DNA from: Gnetum montanum
Taxonomy: Eukaryota; Streptophyta; Gnetopsida; Gnetales; Gnetaceae
DNA: 64,000 nt
Reading direction: 5' to 3'
Assembly: GCA_015680685.1 (NCBI GenBank)
Contig: MNCI01029312.1
Span: 559,852 to 623,851 of the forward strand
The notes under the pieces are model-generated. The model did not search any database. It was not told where the DNA came from and worked only from the letters and a program-made list of their open reading frames with translations. Position numbers and translations under genes: made by a program. Positions 1 to 11,560 of the stretch are shown here, piece by piece (the stretch's first letter is position 1; the number at the start of each line of letters is the position of its first letter).

Positions 1-1085
1 AAATACTAATGGATTCCAAACCATTGATTTTGGATGTCTTTGACATTCTAGGAGACATAACAACAACCTAGTTTAAACTAATTGAGATAAGGAGTAAGGT
101 CATCATCACAAATACATAACTTCATGAGGCCAAATTGCCTAATTAGCAACTAATGCTAAAGTTACCCAATTAAGACCCATCTTCTCTAATCTTGCTCTCC
201 ATTAACCTAGCTTAACTAGAGATGAGACCTTTGAGTAACTCAAGATCAAGCAACAATAGGTTGAGATGAAGGCGAGAGCCATCTAGGATTTGTCCTTGAT
301 GGAACTAATGTTAAATGAAGCAAAAAATGATATTACCATAGTGTGCAAGGAAAATAAGGATGTAGCCATAGAAAACATGAGATTATTTAAAATTAAAAAA
401 ATAGAAGGAGGAATTAGAAGAATAGCTTAAGCACTAATAATAGTAGTTTATGAAAGTGAGTGTGGATGTACAAAGATTGGTAGCAAAAACTAAAAGTCTC
501 TCAATGGAGATGGTGCAAGGATATAGATAAAAATTACATGATCATTGGTTGGAAGAATGAGGCCCTAAAGTATAAAAAACATAAAGATCATTATAAGGAC
601 TAGGTATACATTCAAAAGGAGATCACTGAAAAAGAGATCTGAATGGACAAAAAAACGATGAGTGAAGCCCATTAGCAACTCTAAGGTGATGCATGAAAGA
701 ATATTTAATGAACTCATTGCATGAAACAATATATAAATCCACATGAAAAGGCTGAAAATTGAAAAGAAGATGGAATACATGAAACTAGCTAATCTTCATT
801 ATGCCAATATCGCAATGTTTACTATAGGAAGACCAAGATTAAAAATGGAGAAACAAGTGAAAAAATCATGCTTATTATATGAAAACTAATACAAGCTCCA
901 CAAGAAGGAGCAATAAGAGTTGGAGGTAGCTAGCACAAAGCTTGAAGTCCTTAATGATAAATTTAAAGTTTAGAGGAATTTAGTTGAAAACCTAGAAAAA
1001 AGAATGAGTGACTACTAAGAGTTGTAAAACATATTAAATTTGTTTCACATTGAACATAAATAATTTATTGTCTAATTTATCAACA
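1..1085. other. Unassigned degenerate sequence
   Basis: No feature can be named with confidence. Read on the plus strand the stretch gives short runs rich in Lys, Glu, Asn and Met between stop codons, for example around 900-1020, as an old coiled-coil coding region might look after heavy decay. No Gag, RT, IN or protease motif is visible. It lies beyond the point (about 1090-1100) where element A stops matching its relative C, so it is either flanking DNA or another old insertion. Confidence 0.3.
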
Positions 1086-1099
1086 TTCATGAGATTCTT

Positions 1100-1665
1100 C
1101 CTACTTTATCCTTTGTTTTTGTTTATTTTTTTTCTATGAGAACCACACCATGCAAACACTTATTTTTATTCACTCAACTTCCTAATTTTTGAATAATGTT
1201 AGAATGGTGGAAAACCCAAGAAAAATCATCCAAGCACCCAAGAGAATGGCCAGCACAAATGCATCAAATCCCCTTGAAGTCACACCCTTTTCATCCTTTA
1301 AGTCTTTCCTTGGTTTGAAAAGTACCTAGCCACTAATTCATTAAGATTTTACTTAGAAAAAAGGGATTGTACAGTTCCAAGCCAAAGGAGACCATAGAGT
1401 TATATGGATGAGTGGATGACGTGGACTCATTGCCTATTTTACCAAAAGAACCATACCTTAATATTAACATCATAATTCAAAGGTAAAAACCAAACATTAG
1501 CAATCAATATAATATAATTCAATTCACCATCATGAGCACTTATTAGATGACGAATAAAAGTAAATCAAGCAAACAAAGAAATAGTAAAAACATGAACGAT
1601 GGTGTAAAACAAAAATAAGAAAAGTTGAAAGAATGTGTAAAACAAAAATTCAAAAAGAACTAAGG
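1100..1665 (-). other. 3' noncoding region of element A
   Basis: This stretch follows the integrase end and has no open frame. It is recognised because its reverse complement matches element C at about 62770-63425 in several collinear blocks, including the parts around 1380-1470 (C 63061-63165), 1200-1320 (C 63195-63300) and 1130-1190 (C 63331-63390). In the retroelement this is the region between pol and the 3' LTR. Confidence 0.7.
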
Positions 1666-1667
1666 GC

Positions 1668-2870
1668 CTAGAATGGTTTGCATAGGTAGCCATCTTCCCC
1701 ATGACTAAGTTGGAAGGAGGAGATCCAAAGTAGTGAGCAAGGTTGTCCACTAATATAGGTAGCATGTGTACTGGTTGTCTTAAGCTCATGAAAAGGTTTG
1801 GTTTTTTGCACGTTGATCAATAGTTTCTTGTCTAAGATCTCAAGTTTGTATATTATCATGGCCCCTAAAGGAAAAGTTACGTGAATAATATAAGGTCCTT
1901 TCCACAGTTTTTGAAATTTAGTACATTGTGGCACATGTGTGGGATTCCAGTAGAGAACCTTATCTCTTGGCTGATATTTAACATTCCTAATCCTTAGGTC
2001 ATGACATTGCTTATTGAATACCTTGTGTAATTTGTTATATGATAGGGTAGCTAGTTTGTTTTTATCTAGCAAATTAAGGGTTAATAACCATTTTTTTTGT
2101 GCTAGGTCAAGGTCAAGGTTGAGGTCACATGTTGTGGATAGTGTATGGAGCTCAATTTGAATGGGAAGCATTGGTAATTTACTGTACACTAACTCATAGG
2201 GAGAGTAGCCTATAGGGAGTTTCTATGTGTATCGGTATGCCCAAACAGCATTGTTTAGTATAGTGCTCAAGTCTTGCCTAAACTTGCTAACAGTTCTTGT
2301 CAATATCTTTGTAATCTCCCTATTGGTGACTTTTTCTTGACCGTTTGCTTGGGGGTGGTATGGTTTAGTCAATTTATGCTCAACTCCTAAGCGTTGCATT
2401 AATTTCTGGAAAGTTACACCTGTGAAGTGTGTATCATTGTCTAAAATAAGTGCACGTGACACCCAAATCTATTTATGATTTGTTGTTGAACAAATTTTGC
2501 AGCTGTAGATGATGTACAATCCTTAACAGTAGCTACTTCTACCCATTTTGTTAGGTAATCAATAGAAACAATAATATAATCTTTTCCATTGGACATTGGT
2601 GTAATTGGCCCCATAAAATCAATTCCCTAAATGTCGAAGGGCTCTAACAGTTGAATCCATTATTGTAGATCCTCCATTCTAGTAGTCATTCCCCCATCAC
2701 ATTGACAATGCTCACAAGATTGGATGAAAATATGGGCATCCCAAAATAATATAGGCCAATAATACCCTACAAGTAGGATCTTGATGGTCGTTTGTCTCCC
2801 AGCATAATAACCCCCACAAGGACCCTCATGAGCATCTTGGAGAACTCACAGTTGATCTATATCGGGAACA
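1668..2870 (-). pseudogene. Integrase of element A (degenerate)
   Basis: Reading leftward, the N-terminal zinc-binding part appears near 2680-2850, with DAHEGPCGGYYAG followed by YYWP and SCEHCQ (H2C2-type pattern). The catalytic core follows, with GIDFMGPI and SIDYLTKWVEV near 2540-2650 and LDNDTHFTG near 2440. PYHPQANGQ precedes the ENR-like TNREI segment in 2223-2462. The C-terminal part (1668-2189) has KPGQ-like QPRDKVLYWN and KLWKGPYII. The second catalytic Asp is kept in DNDTHF. Stop codons and at least one frameshift near 2200 separate the pieces. IN normally joins element cDNA to host DNA; this copy cannot. Confidence 0.88.
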
Positions 2871-4352
2871 CACCATCAAACTAAGCCATCAGGACACACT
2901 TTGTAAAGTTTCCCATTGATCTCCATAAAGTACTTGGCATAGTGAAGAAACTGTTGTTTCTTCTTAAGGTTTAACTCTTGTGGTTTTTTTTGGGTGAGGA
3001 GATAGGTAAGAATGCTACTATACTAGTTTGTCTCCATGGGTGATTGATTATTCACTACACCAGTAAAGAGAAATTCATTAGGAAAATAATCAAAAATTGG
3101 ATACTCATCCTCTTTGTTATCCCATTGCAATCAAGATAAATGATCAGCAACTACGTTCTCGGGTGCCTTTACGATCGATCATCATTAAATCAAACTCTTG
3201 TAAGATTATAAGCCATTGTATGATACAAGGGCTTACCATTGGCTTATTCGTGAGGAACTAGATTACACTATGATCTGTATGTATATATACTTTATATCCC
3301 AATATATAGTGTCTAAACTTTTCTAGTGCAAACACTGCAGCCAGTAAGTCTTTCTCTATGGTAGTGTAGTTAAGTTGTGCACTAGTAATACTTCTACTTG
3401 CATAGTGTAATTATAGCTTCTAAAGCATAGTTGGACGCATCAGTCATGATATGGAATGGTTTGGACCAGTCAAGAGCTTGTAGAATGGGTGTTTCTACTA
3501 GCTTCTATTTCAGAGTTTGGAAAGCTAATTCGCATTCCCTGGTCCACTTGAAAGGTATGTCCTTTTTCATTAATTCCACCAATGGTTTTACAACCTTTGA
3601 AAAGTTCTCAATAAATCTCCTATAGTAGCCAGCATATCCAAGGAATGACTGAATATCTTTGACAGTTTTTGGTTAACGGGTAATTCCATGGATAATTTTG
3701 ATTTTCTTAGGGTCTACCTCTATCCTTGTGTGTGATATTTTGTGCCCTAATACTATGCCTTCTTGGACCATCAAATGGCTTTTCTGCCAGTTGAGCCTCA
3801 AATTGGTTTCTACTCATCTTTTTAACACTTCAACTAGTTAAAGATTGATCAAAGTTTGCTCCATAAGTGGAGAAGTCATCCATAAAGACCTCCATGCCAT
3901 TCCCTATTTGTTGTTGGAATATGCTTAGAACTAGTCATTGAAATGTTGTAGGGGCATTGCACAAGCCAAAAAACATCTATTTGTATGTGAACGTTCCCCA
4001 AGGATTGGTGAATGTAGTCTTGGCTTGGTCTTTTAGGGCTATTTATATTTGGTTATATCCATTATATCCATCCAAAAAAATGTAATAGTGATGCCTTGCG
4101 ATGGTGTCTAAGACTTGGTCAACAAATGGCAATGGAAAGTGATCTTTAAATGTTGCCATATTTAGTAGCCTGAAATCTATGCACACCCTCTAATTGCCTC
4201 CCTTTTTAGGCACAATAACTAAGGGGCTAACCCATTCACTATCAACAATGGGGTATATGAACCCAGCCTTGAGAATCTATTTGATTTCTTTCTTAACTAC
4301 TTGCTTCAGCTTAGGATTCAACTGCCTCTACGGTTGTCTTCAAGGCTTCATG
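2871..4352 (-). pseudogene. Reverse transcriptase and RNase H of element A (degenerate)
   Basis: The RT start is visible at about 4352 (MKP, stop, RQP; PKLKQVVKKEI), followed by GFIYPI, SEWVSPLVIVPKKGG and RVCIDFRLLN. The catalytic site reads FMDDF at 3872-3886, so both Asp residues are kept. RNase H follows and ends near 3140 with the ENVVADHLS motif typical of Athila-like elements. Many in-frame stops and frameshifts are present, some of them CAG to TAG. The region aligns with element B 15983-17010 throughout the part B retains. Confidence 0.87.
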
Positions 4353-4799
4353 GAGGAATCAGTGTAAATTCTATGTTGGCATATCCTAGGATCTATTCCA
4401 ATTAATTTGGGATATGACCAAGCAAAGGCTTCCAACCATTTATTTATTACTTTCAGTAGTTCTTCTATCTATTGAAAAGAAAGCTTAGTATTGATAATTA
4501 CTAGTTTTCTATTTTTAAGGAATGTGTATTCCATACCAATGGGCAATGGTTTTAGTTTGAGGGGCTCCTACTTAAATTTCTTAGGGATTTCCAACTTCTC
4601 CTAGTTGATATTTTCAAGGTTAAGACTTGGAAGTTGGTGGTGGACTTGCTCTAATGTGTTTATGCTATCAATGTAAGCACAAGTCAAACCATCAGTTGGT
4701 TCCACGCATATGAGTGAACTTCTTTCTTGATCAGCTGTTAGGCACTGTGTGTCTTTCTATTGTGTGGCTACTGCATATAGGCATCTTTGTATGTTAATC

Positions 4800-5375
4800 A
4801 CTTGTGCACACTAATTGCATGCAGGAAATGCTAAACCTTGCACAAACCATGACCTATGCATGCAATTACACCCTGTGTTACTATATGCGATGCATGGAAC
4901 TTTCTTCTTCTCGATCTTTCTGAATGTATTTTCCTTTGATATTTCTCGGGAAAGATTGCAGATTCCTACGTGTATGTCGATGGTGCTTAGGCATGTTCTT
5001 CCCATTATGATTGGGAATTCCCCCTTACTGTTGTTTACTTAAATCACTAGGAAGTCAATTGGGTACGACCATCCACAAATAGTGGTAACAATGTCTTCCA
5101 CCAATTCCAATGAGACAGTGATGGACTGGTTGGCCAACTCTGATGGATATTGCTCTTTTTCAATGGAGGCAGGTTCCAGGCCTTGTACATTTCTTGAGAA
5201 ATCAAGTTGACACTGAAACTTGAATCCAAAAGAGCCTTGCATGATGCATTTATAGCAATTTGTAAGTATATCAAAGGATTCCCAGGATTAGAGAATTTCC
5301 TAGGAAGGTGGCCAGCTTTGATCCAATCGATGATGACATGTGTTAGCATGACTGTATGCGTTGAGTGCAGTGATT
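4800..5375 (-). pseudogene. Aspartic protease of element A (degenerate)
   Basis: Two overlapping broken frames together give a retroviral-type protease. GHLPRKFSNPG and LIYLQIAINAS come first, then ALLDSSFSVNLIS in the place of the active-site loop and YKAWNLPPLKKS. After a frameshift near 5150 come ITVSLELVEDI, GWSYPIDFLVI and MGRTCLSTID. The usual Asp-(Leu/Ser/Thr)-Gly has become Asp-Ser-Ser here; C still reads Asp-Leu-Gly. It would cut Gag-Pol in a live element. Confidence 0.82.
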
Positions 5376-7760
5376 AGGTTTAAGGGGGCTCTAAATTTTT
5401 GATTGATACTGAGGCATCTAAGGAATAAGCCACTTGTAATTGCAAGTGCTTGGTTGGATTATTGGTTCTAAATAAATGTCTTTTCTTCATGTGGTTGTTG
5501 GAACCAATAGTAAGTTGAGAGTTAATAGCCCTCATGGCATTATGTTGCTGTGGATATGTAGGGATTTCACCTTCCATCGTGAGAGAAGGTGGTAGTGGAG
5601 CTATTGGTGGAAGATATGCAACCAGATGAGAAGGATGATATGCTTGTAGAATATCACCTCTAGAAGATGGAGTCCCATAATACTCGTAGGCTTTGTAGTG
5701 AGGTTGAGGAGTAACGTGACNNNNNNNNNNNNNNNNNNNNNNNNNNNNNNNNNNNNNNNNNNNNNNNNNNNNNNNNNNNNNNNNNNNNNNNNNNNNNNNN
5801 NNNNNNNNNNNNNNNNNNNNNNNNNNNNNNNNNNNNNNNNNNNNNNNNNNNNNNNNNNNNNNNNNNNNNNNNNNNNNNNNNNNNNNNNNNNNNNNNNNNN
5901 NNNNNNNNNNNNNNNNNNNNNNNNNNNNNNNNNNNNNNNNNNNNNNNNNNNNNNNNNNNNNNNNNNNNNNNNNNNNNNNNNNNNNNNNNNNNNNNNNNNN
6001 NNNNNNNNNNNNNNNNNNNNNNNNNNNNNNNNNNNNNNNNNNNNNNNNNNNNNNNNNNNNNNNNNNNNNNNNNNNNNNNNNNNNNNNNNNNNNNNNNNNN
6101 NNNNNNNNNNNNNNNNNNNNNNNNNNNNNNNNNNNNNNNNNNNNGATAGGCAAAGATTTCCTATTCACCATCTCTTCGAGTGGTGACTCTTCTTCATCTT
6201 CACAAAATATTACACCCCTCTTTCAAAGGGAAGGATCTCAGTTATACTTGTCTACACTTTCTCTCTTCTGTAGCTCATCTTCTTCTTTAGCAACTTGCTC
6301 CAATAGTCTTTGAATTTGATGGGTCCTAAGCTTAGATAGTCTTCCTTGGGCATAAGTCCTAAGGGTTCTTCTCATTTCATGCCTAAGCCCATCCATGAGA
6401 TGGTGCAGTTGATCCCTTTATGAATAACCATGGCTATGACAACGATGTAACAGTGCATAGTATCGACCCATGGTAGCATCCAAGGGTTCATGTCCTCCTT
6501 GTTTCCAGCCTTGGATTTGCTTTTTCAAGTTAGAAACTTGGGAGTACATTTGGTACTTGTCATTAAATAGTTCTAACATAGTACTCCACCTACGAATGGA
6601 TTATGGTTTTAAAGACCAGTACTAGCTTTCCACTTCTTTAACTAATGTCTGTGGGAACAACTTAAGTTTTTTCCATTCATTCTCTATGTTCTGTAAGGCA
6701 CACGCATCGTGAAATGCTTGTAAATGATTTTGAGGATCAATGTTGTATCCCCCTTAAAATCATGGGATGTTGTTCATATCTAATCTCTTGATTCTACTAT
6801 CTTTCTAATGCCTTGTTGGAATTCTAATAGTCTTAGTTATGTCCAACATACTTCAAGTATCAAGGAGGGGTTCATCGTGAACGTCTCTTCCATGATGTCT
6901 ATGATGTCTATGTTGTTCCCTACTCTCCATTCTTCTATATCGTGACTCTCTAGAGTGCTCTCGTTCCCTTTCCTAGCTATTTCATCTATGACTTCCACTT
7001 TGCCTACCTTTATCCCCATGGTCTTTTTCTTTATGACCATGTCTAGATATTGAAGGAGAGGGTGAAGGATATGATGAAGATAAAGAATAAGGAGAACCAT
7101 CACCATGATAGTGTCTGCTACCTTCTCTTCTACGATCTCAACCCTAATTGCGATTGCGATCAAAATGTCCACCTTTATCATGAATTCGTGTCCCTTTCTC
7201 AGACCCTTTGTGCCCATGCATATTATAACTTGGGTTATGAATAGTGGAATGAAGGTTTTGATACACAACCCCTTGGCCAAATTCAAGGGGAGGAACATCA
7301 TTTTATGGCCAACTACCTGAGGTAGGTTCACCACCCTCATTTTTGCTTGGACATGTGGGCCATCTTGGGTATCCTTACCATTCAAAGACTTATCATATCT
7401 CTCCTATTGCAAGTCCCTTTGATGTTGTGTCTCTGTGGGATGGTATTCTCTTGAGTCATGGTCTTGCACAATGTATTTTGCATGTAAGTGTGACATGGCA
7501 ATTCATGTGAGAGCACAAAGAAGCATGCTTGAGACTAAATGATCGGGTGGTAACACTATGTTATCCTCTAAGTCTCTCCAATGTAGTTGTTCATCTTGAT
7601 GGAGGATAAATGTGAAGTATGGTATATACTCATCAAGATGAATATATACCACTCGAACTTGTTGTGGAACTAGTGGATCAACATTATGTGTATTACGCTG
7701 CCGACTGTTTCCTATTTTAGACCTAGACGATGATGTGCTTCCATACAAAGAAGGATACAT
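5376..7760 (-). pseudogene. gag of element A (degenerate, interrupted by assembly gap)
   Basis: The start is placed at 7760, giving MYPSLYGSTSSSRSK, because the sister copy B begins MSPSSYEGASLPRSK at the matching place and C starts at 59460. The longer frame to 7811 extends into the leader. The conserved early block DEYIPYFTFILHQDEQ is present. The capsid part lies around 6150-6750 and matches B 18626-19500. The middle is hidden by 424 unknown bases, and frameshifts occur around 7385. Gag forms the particle that packages element RNA. Confidence 0.8.
5721..6144. other. Assembly gap (424 N)
   Basis: A run of 424 unknown bases inside gag of element A. Frames that run through it are artefacts. 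By alignment to B it should hold the Gag zinc-knuckle part and the proline-rich Gag-PR linker. Confidence 0.99.
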
Positions 7761-7877
7761 ACTTGTTTTTTCAATGTGCAATGTATTCTTGTTTATTATT
7801 TTCTCAACCAACCCTAAGGGTTTGTTCTAATGATGTAAATGATTTTCTATATTCTAGTTAGTGCACAAACAACTAAG

Positions 7878-7895
7878 TCCTTGGCAATGGCACCA
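7878..7895 (-). promoter_or_regulatory. Primer-binding site of element A (decayed)
   Basis: On the minus strand this reads TGGTGCCATTGCCAAGGA. C has TGGCGCCGTTGCCGAGGA at 59318-59335, a site commonly described as complementary to the tRNA-Asp 3' end in Athila/Tat elements. The three differences each turn a CpG into TpG or CpA. One base separates it from the LTR. Confidence 0.87.
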
Positions 7896-8179
7896 ATAAT
7901 GGGTGGCGAGGTACCCCTACGCTCAACCATATGAATACGAGCATTTCATGCATGATCTAGTCAAATTCCAAGGACTAAGTGCTTATGCACCCTTGTGGAA
8001 CAACGATAGGTTGGTTGATCATTGTCTTCCCAAGCTTACCTGTATGTCATGATTGTATGGTTAAGTAAGCTTGAGGCATATGATTTTTATAGCTTTTATG
8101 TTTTTATGTCCTGTGCTAGTAGGGAAGGAGAGAGGTAACTAAGTGACTAATTTAACTTAACTACTCATTAACTAAGTTC

Positions 8180-8277
8180 NGTTTGATAATCCTAGCAATG
8201 TTGCACTGGTTTAGGATGTGTATGGCAAGAGGGAATAGATGCTAGTGTTAGGATTAGTTGGAACTTAGTTAATGAGN
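8180..8277. other. Inverted segment bracketed by single Ns in A's LTR
   Basis: The 96 bases between the N at 8180 and the N at 8277 match B's LTR (about 20922-21015) only as reverse complement, while both flanks match B in the forward sense. The segment ends with the reverse complement of the 16 bases that precede the first N. This is most simply a small contig placed in the wrong orientation during scaffolding. Confidence 0.85.
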
Positions 8278-8383
8278 CTGTTGCGGTCACTTGGAAAATA
8301 CTCTAACTTTCAAACAGACTACAAGAGTTTCACTACTTGACTGCTAAAAAATACTTCTCTCCTAATTGTGTGCCTGGGCACTA

Positions 8384-8391
8384 TATTTATA
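8384..8391 (-). promoter_or_regulatory. TATA box in LTR of element A
   Basis: The minus strand reads TATAAATA in the context CCTATAAATATAGTGCC, conserved with B at 21403-21410. Transcription would run leftward into the element. Confidence 0.65.
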
Positions 8392-8407
8392 GGCTTGGGA
8401 GCAACTA

Positions 8408-8520
8408 CTCTAATAATTAGAGTAAACTTCTAGAGTAACTGCTCTAATAATTAGAATAAACCACTAGAGTAACTACCCTAATAATTAGAATAACTACTAA
8501 AGTAACTTCTAGAGTAACTT
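8408..8520 (-). repeat. 34-bp tandem repeat in U3 of element A
   Basis: Three imperfect units begin at 8408, 8442 and 8476, each starting with (C/T)TCTAATAATTAGA or a close form. They lie just upstream of the TATA box in element orientation. The corresponding place in B is occupied by a mitochondrial fragment. Confidence 0.75.
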
Positions 8521-8599
8521 GCCCTCATCATTAGTAATTAAGCTTTCTATATTATATGATATTGAATGTTAGATAGCACAAAAGAGGCATGAATAATAA

Positions 8600-8945
8600 A
8601 TCAATATGGTAAAAATTAGAATGCTTTATGGATGTTAATTTTACCAAAAGAGATAAACTACGCAACACATATATTAGAGGAAGTCTTGATCTAATTTCTA
8701 TTTTAAATAAGTTATTAGAATGATAGCTTAGATGATTTAGGCATGTACAAAGAATATTAGATAAAGAGCCTACAAAAAATATTACTAAATCGCTATTTTA
8801 GAAAAAAATAATTAAAGATGATATGAAGAAATTACAAATAAATAAATATATAGATCTTCATAGAGATGGATGATGAAAAAGAACTCATTTATTTGACCAT
8901 ATATTGTTGATATAGGACTAGGATAATAATAATAATAATAATGAG
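8600..8945 (+). mobile_element. LINE 3' end remnant (RT C-terminal region)
   Basis: A broken plus-strand frame gives KRDKLRNTYIRGSLDLIS, then a stretch reading LR, stop, FRHVQR, then IIKDDMKKLQINKYIDLHRDG and KRTHLFDHI. The pattern NxYIRGSL...LRWFGHVQR...IKxDL is the familiar C-terminal end of non-LTR (LINE) reverse transcriptases in plants. An (AAT)n run at about 8927-8942 follows, as an element tail might. Several stops make it a pseudogene. The 5' part is missing. Confidence 0.68.
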
Positions 8946-9145
8946 ATATTAGCCTAAGAATAAAACTCTTGATTAGGCAGCTCTAAGCTATGGGCTCAAT
9001 TCTTATTGTTAATGCTGAGTTATATAGTTTTCATTAGACTATATGTATTAGAGATAAACATTATTAAAAAAATTTAGGATTTAGCATCATTCCATAATGA
9101 AATAGATATTGAAATTTTTATTTTTTTATATAAATATTTTATTTA

Positions 9146-9150
9146 TTTTG
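9146..9150. repeat. Left target-site duplication of element E
   Basis: TTTTG lies directly before the LTR start and is repeated exactly at 15603-15607. Confidence 0.85.
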
Positions 9151-10122
9151 TGATGTAGGGACAACTCTTTCAATTTCCTTTGTTCCTTCCTAAGCTTGTA
9201 TGTTTGTAGGTTTCAAGCTTTTAGAAGACATCTTGGAGGGTTAGAAGATGTCTTGGAATAGGCCTAGAATTTCCAAGAGACATCTTAAGAGGAGAGGAGA
9301 TGTCTTACTATTATGACAATCATCTTGGACAAGATGTATTGTCTCAAAAAAAGATATCTTGGGGAAGATGTTTTTCCTTGATAGGATATGTCTTGTATAA
9401 AGACATATCTCCTATCTTTAGGACATCTTGAATAATATGTCTTACTAGTGGAGAATATATCTTGAAAAAATAGTAGACGTCTTTCCTAAGAACTACGATT
9501 TTTTAGGAGACATCTTCCCAAAGTTAGAGGTGATCCATACAATACTAGAGACTTCTGAAAACAACCATCCCAATTTGGAAATAGTTAGAATATAATGGAA
9601 AAAAATGAAAATAGTTGGGGAGAAGGTTAGAAGACTTGGGAAACATTTGAAGAGCCTTAAATCAAGTTGAGAAAAGGTTTCTAAGTTTCTTATCTTTCAA
9701 TTTGACATTAATATTAGTATATTCATCACTATTGTAGACAATGAGTAAGAAAGAGAGCTCTTAAGAGTTGAGAGATAAGGAAAAGAGAGAGGGTGAGCAC
9801 ATTGAGTGAGTGTAATTGGTGATTGTAGCTCTAAGATCAACTTGTGATGTGTTGGTCTATGTGTTCTATTCCCTTATGTCTTACTTATGAGTTGAGATCT
9901 CAATCTCGACTTGTGAGAGAGATTCTTTATTGATTATGTCTTACATTGAGCATAGCCATTGTGTAGTTGTATAACCTCATGCTTAGCAATATTATTAAGT
10001 GTGACAAGTTTTGGATTTTTATGGGTTTTTGAAACCTTTTTTTAATCTTCTAATAAAGTACCTTTGCATAATATTTTTATTTAGTATTTGAAGATGATTT
10101 AACTATGGAGTGAACCTACTCC
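9151..10122 (+). repeat. 5' LTR of element E
   Basis: It begins TGATGTAGGG and matches the 3' LTR at 14629, which begins TGGTGTAGGA. The end is set by the TG...CA rule and the target duplication: the 3' copy ends CTCCA at 15602 and this one ends CTCC. Its first 380 bases carry many short AAGATGTC and GACATCTT words in both orientations. Confidence 0.88.
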
Positions 10123-10130
10123 CGTGTTAT

Positions 10131-10141
10131 TGGTATCAGAG
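10131..10141 (+). promoter_or_regulatory. Primer-binding site of element E (initiator Met tRNA type)
   Basis: TGGTATCAGAG is the usual plant retroelement site complementary to the 3' end of initiator tRNA-Met. It lies 8 bases after the LTR end. Confidence 0.9.
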
Positions 10142-10244
10142 TGTGGATTATGTTAAGATTGTGTTTGAGCTTTGGACCTTATTTTGTATTAATATTTATG
10201 TTGATTCTTACTTGAAAAATGGTTGAGGATTTTGTCAATTTCAA

Positions 10245-11150
10245 ATGGCACCCAAGAAGAAACAAGTGCAAGCCTTGAATCAAGAAATGAAGAGCATGAA
10301 GTCTAGCTTCCAAATTATGGTTGCTTAGTTAGATGAAATTATCATAAAAGTAGATAGAAATGCCAATTGTAGTCATATACAGACATGCAGATGTGAAGAA
10401 CATGCATGTTTAGATGAAGAAGTTTCACAACTAGGTGGAGATGGAGTAAATGAAGAGGAAGGACATCCTACCTATGGGAGTTCAAGAAATCATAATCTAA
10501 TGATTCCAATGAGAGGGAATCCTATTCCTTAGATGAGAAATATAATGGCTTCAATAGTATTAAAAACTTCTTCTATAGGAATGACAAGAAAGATGAGGCA
10601 AGGCTTGCTAGAGAATTCAAAAATGCTACCAAACTTTTGTATGTTGAGTTGAAGACTTTTAATAGTGTAGATGATACCAATGCTTTTGTGGATTGGCTAA
10701 AGGTACAAGCTTTGAACCTTTTAGGAGGTCTAAAAATGGTGTTCTAGTAGGAGTTTTCTTTTGATAAGCCACAAAATCTTGATGAGACTTATGATTTGGA
10801 ACTCAAGGCTAAGAACAAATTTGGTGGACTTAGAAACAAGAGCAACAAACAAAATTTCAAGGGAAGGAAGAAGGAATCCTAATTAGAGAAGAAATTTAAG
10901 TCTAAATATAAAGACAAAAATGGTGGCCAAGATAAGAAGACTAAAAGCAATGTTGAGAAGGGAATGAGCAAGAAGGACCAAGGCAAGGAAGGCAAGGGTC
11001 AAGATAATAGCTCATAAAAAATTTAGTGCTTCAAGTGTGGAGAATGGAAGACATAAGCAATGGTAATGTTCAATTCATAAGGTAACCAAGAGTAAAGATG
11101 TGCAAACCATGGAGGTGGAGGAGACATTGAAAAAAGGTCTTTAGATAGGT
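10245..11150 (+). pseudogene. gag of element E (degenerate)
   Basis: The ATG at 10245 opens MAPKKKQVQALNQEMK, about 100 bases after the primer site. The frame is then broken by stops and shifts. A lysine-rich tail spans about 10810-11015. A zinc-knuckle start, CFKCGE, appears at about 11030-11047 and is lost to a stop before the His and last Cys. Gag would form the particle; this copy is inactive. Confidence 0.75.
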
Positions 11151-11214
11151 AATTCTAATGCTCCAAAAATTAAGAATGTTTCTAAATTAAATTCTTTTGC
11201 ATTCATGGGGAATG

Positions 11215-11560
11215 TAAACAGAGGAGATCATCCTAATAGAAAATTATTATTTTTATTCAAGCTAGATGTTTGCTTAGTGGGAAATGGATTCATGTTTTGA
11301 TTGATGGGGGAGCCCAAGAAAATGATATTTTTTCTAGGGAAATTTCTAGATTTGGTTTAGTAACTAATCCTCATTCGAGACCCTATAAAGTGCATTGGTT
11401 GTTGAGAGATTTTTTCCAAGAGGTAAGGGAATAATGTACTTTAAGATTTAAAATTAAAGGATTTCATGATGTAGCAAAATGTGATGTGATTCCAATAGAT
11501 TCTAGTAATGTAATTCTTAATAGACCTTTGAATTTTAATAATAGTGCTTAGTTTGATGGA
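11215..11560 (+). pseudogene. Aspartic protease of element E (degenerate)
   Basis: The active-site loop reads HVLIDGGAQENDIF at about 11290-11330, where a Gypsy protease has (V/I)(L/I)(I/V)D(S/G)GA(S/T)xNF. It is followed by DVAKCDVIPIDSSNVIL near 11470-11520, the usual second half. A stop near 11430 breaks the frame. Confidence 0.78.

Larger units (their letters stand above)
1090..8545 (-). mobile_element. Element A: degenerate Athila-like Ty3/Gypsy LTR retrotransposon
   Basis: On the minus strand the order from right to left is LTR, primer-binding site, gag, protease, RT, RNase H, integrase, 3' noncoding. This is the Ty3/Gypsy order (IN after RT). Athila/Tat affinity is inferred from the tRNA-Asp-type primer site, the RT active-site context FMDDFSTYG, the RNase H end ENVVADHLS and the protease style. 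Every domain has stop codons or frameshifts, so the copy is dead. No 3' LTR is recognised at the left end; matching to C stops near 1090-1100. Part of gag lies in the assembly gap 5721-6144. B (15983-21901) is a sister copy in the same orientation. Confidence 0.88.
7897..8545 (-). repeat. 5' LTR of element A (partial)
   Basis: The element end of this LTR abuts the primer site, and it aligns with B 20654-21410 and the end of C's LTR (to 59316). It holds a TATA box at 8384-8391 and a 34-bp tandem repeat upstream of it. Compared with B, a stretch is missing between the two single N positions at 8180 and 8277. The far end near 8545 is not sharply defined and no target duplication was found. Confidence 0.75.

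Noticed and set aside
5380-6186. Open frames of 263 and 162 codons running through the N block
   Set aside because: Most of their length is unknown bases, so the frame is not evidence.
8881-9060. tRNA or small RNA after the LINE remnant
   Set aside because: I looked for a cloverleaf-like or TIR structure and saw only an AAT run and AT-rich text.
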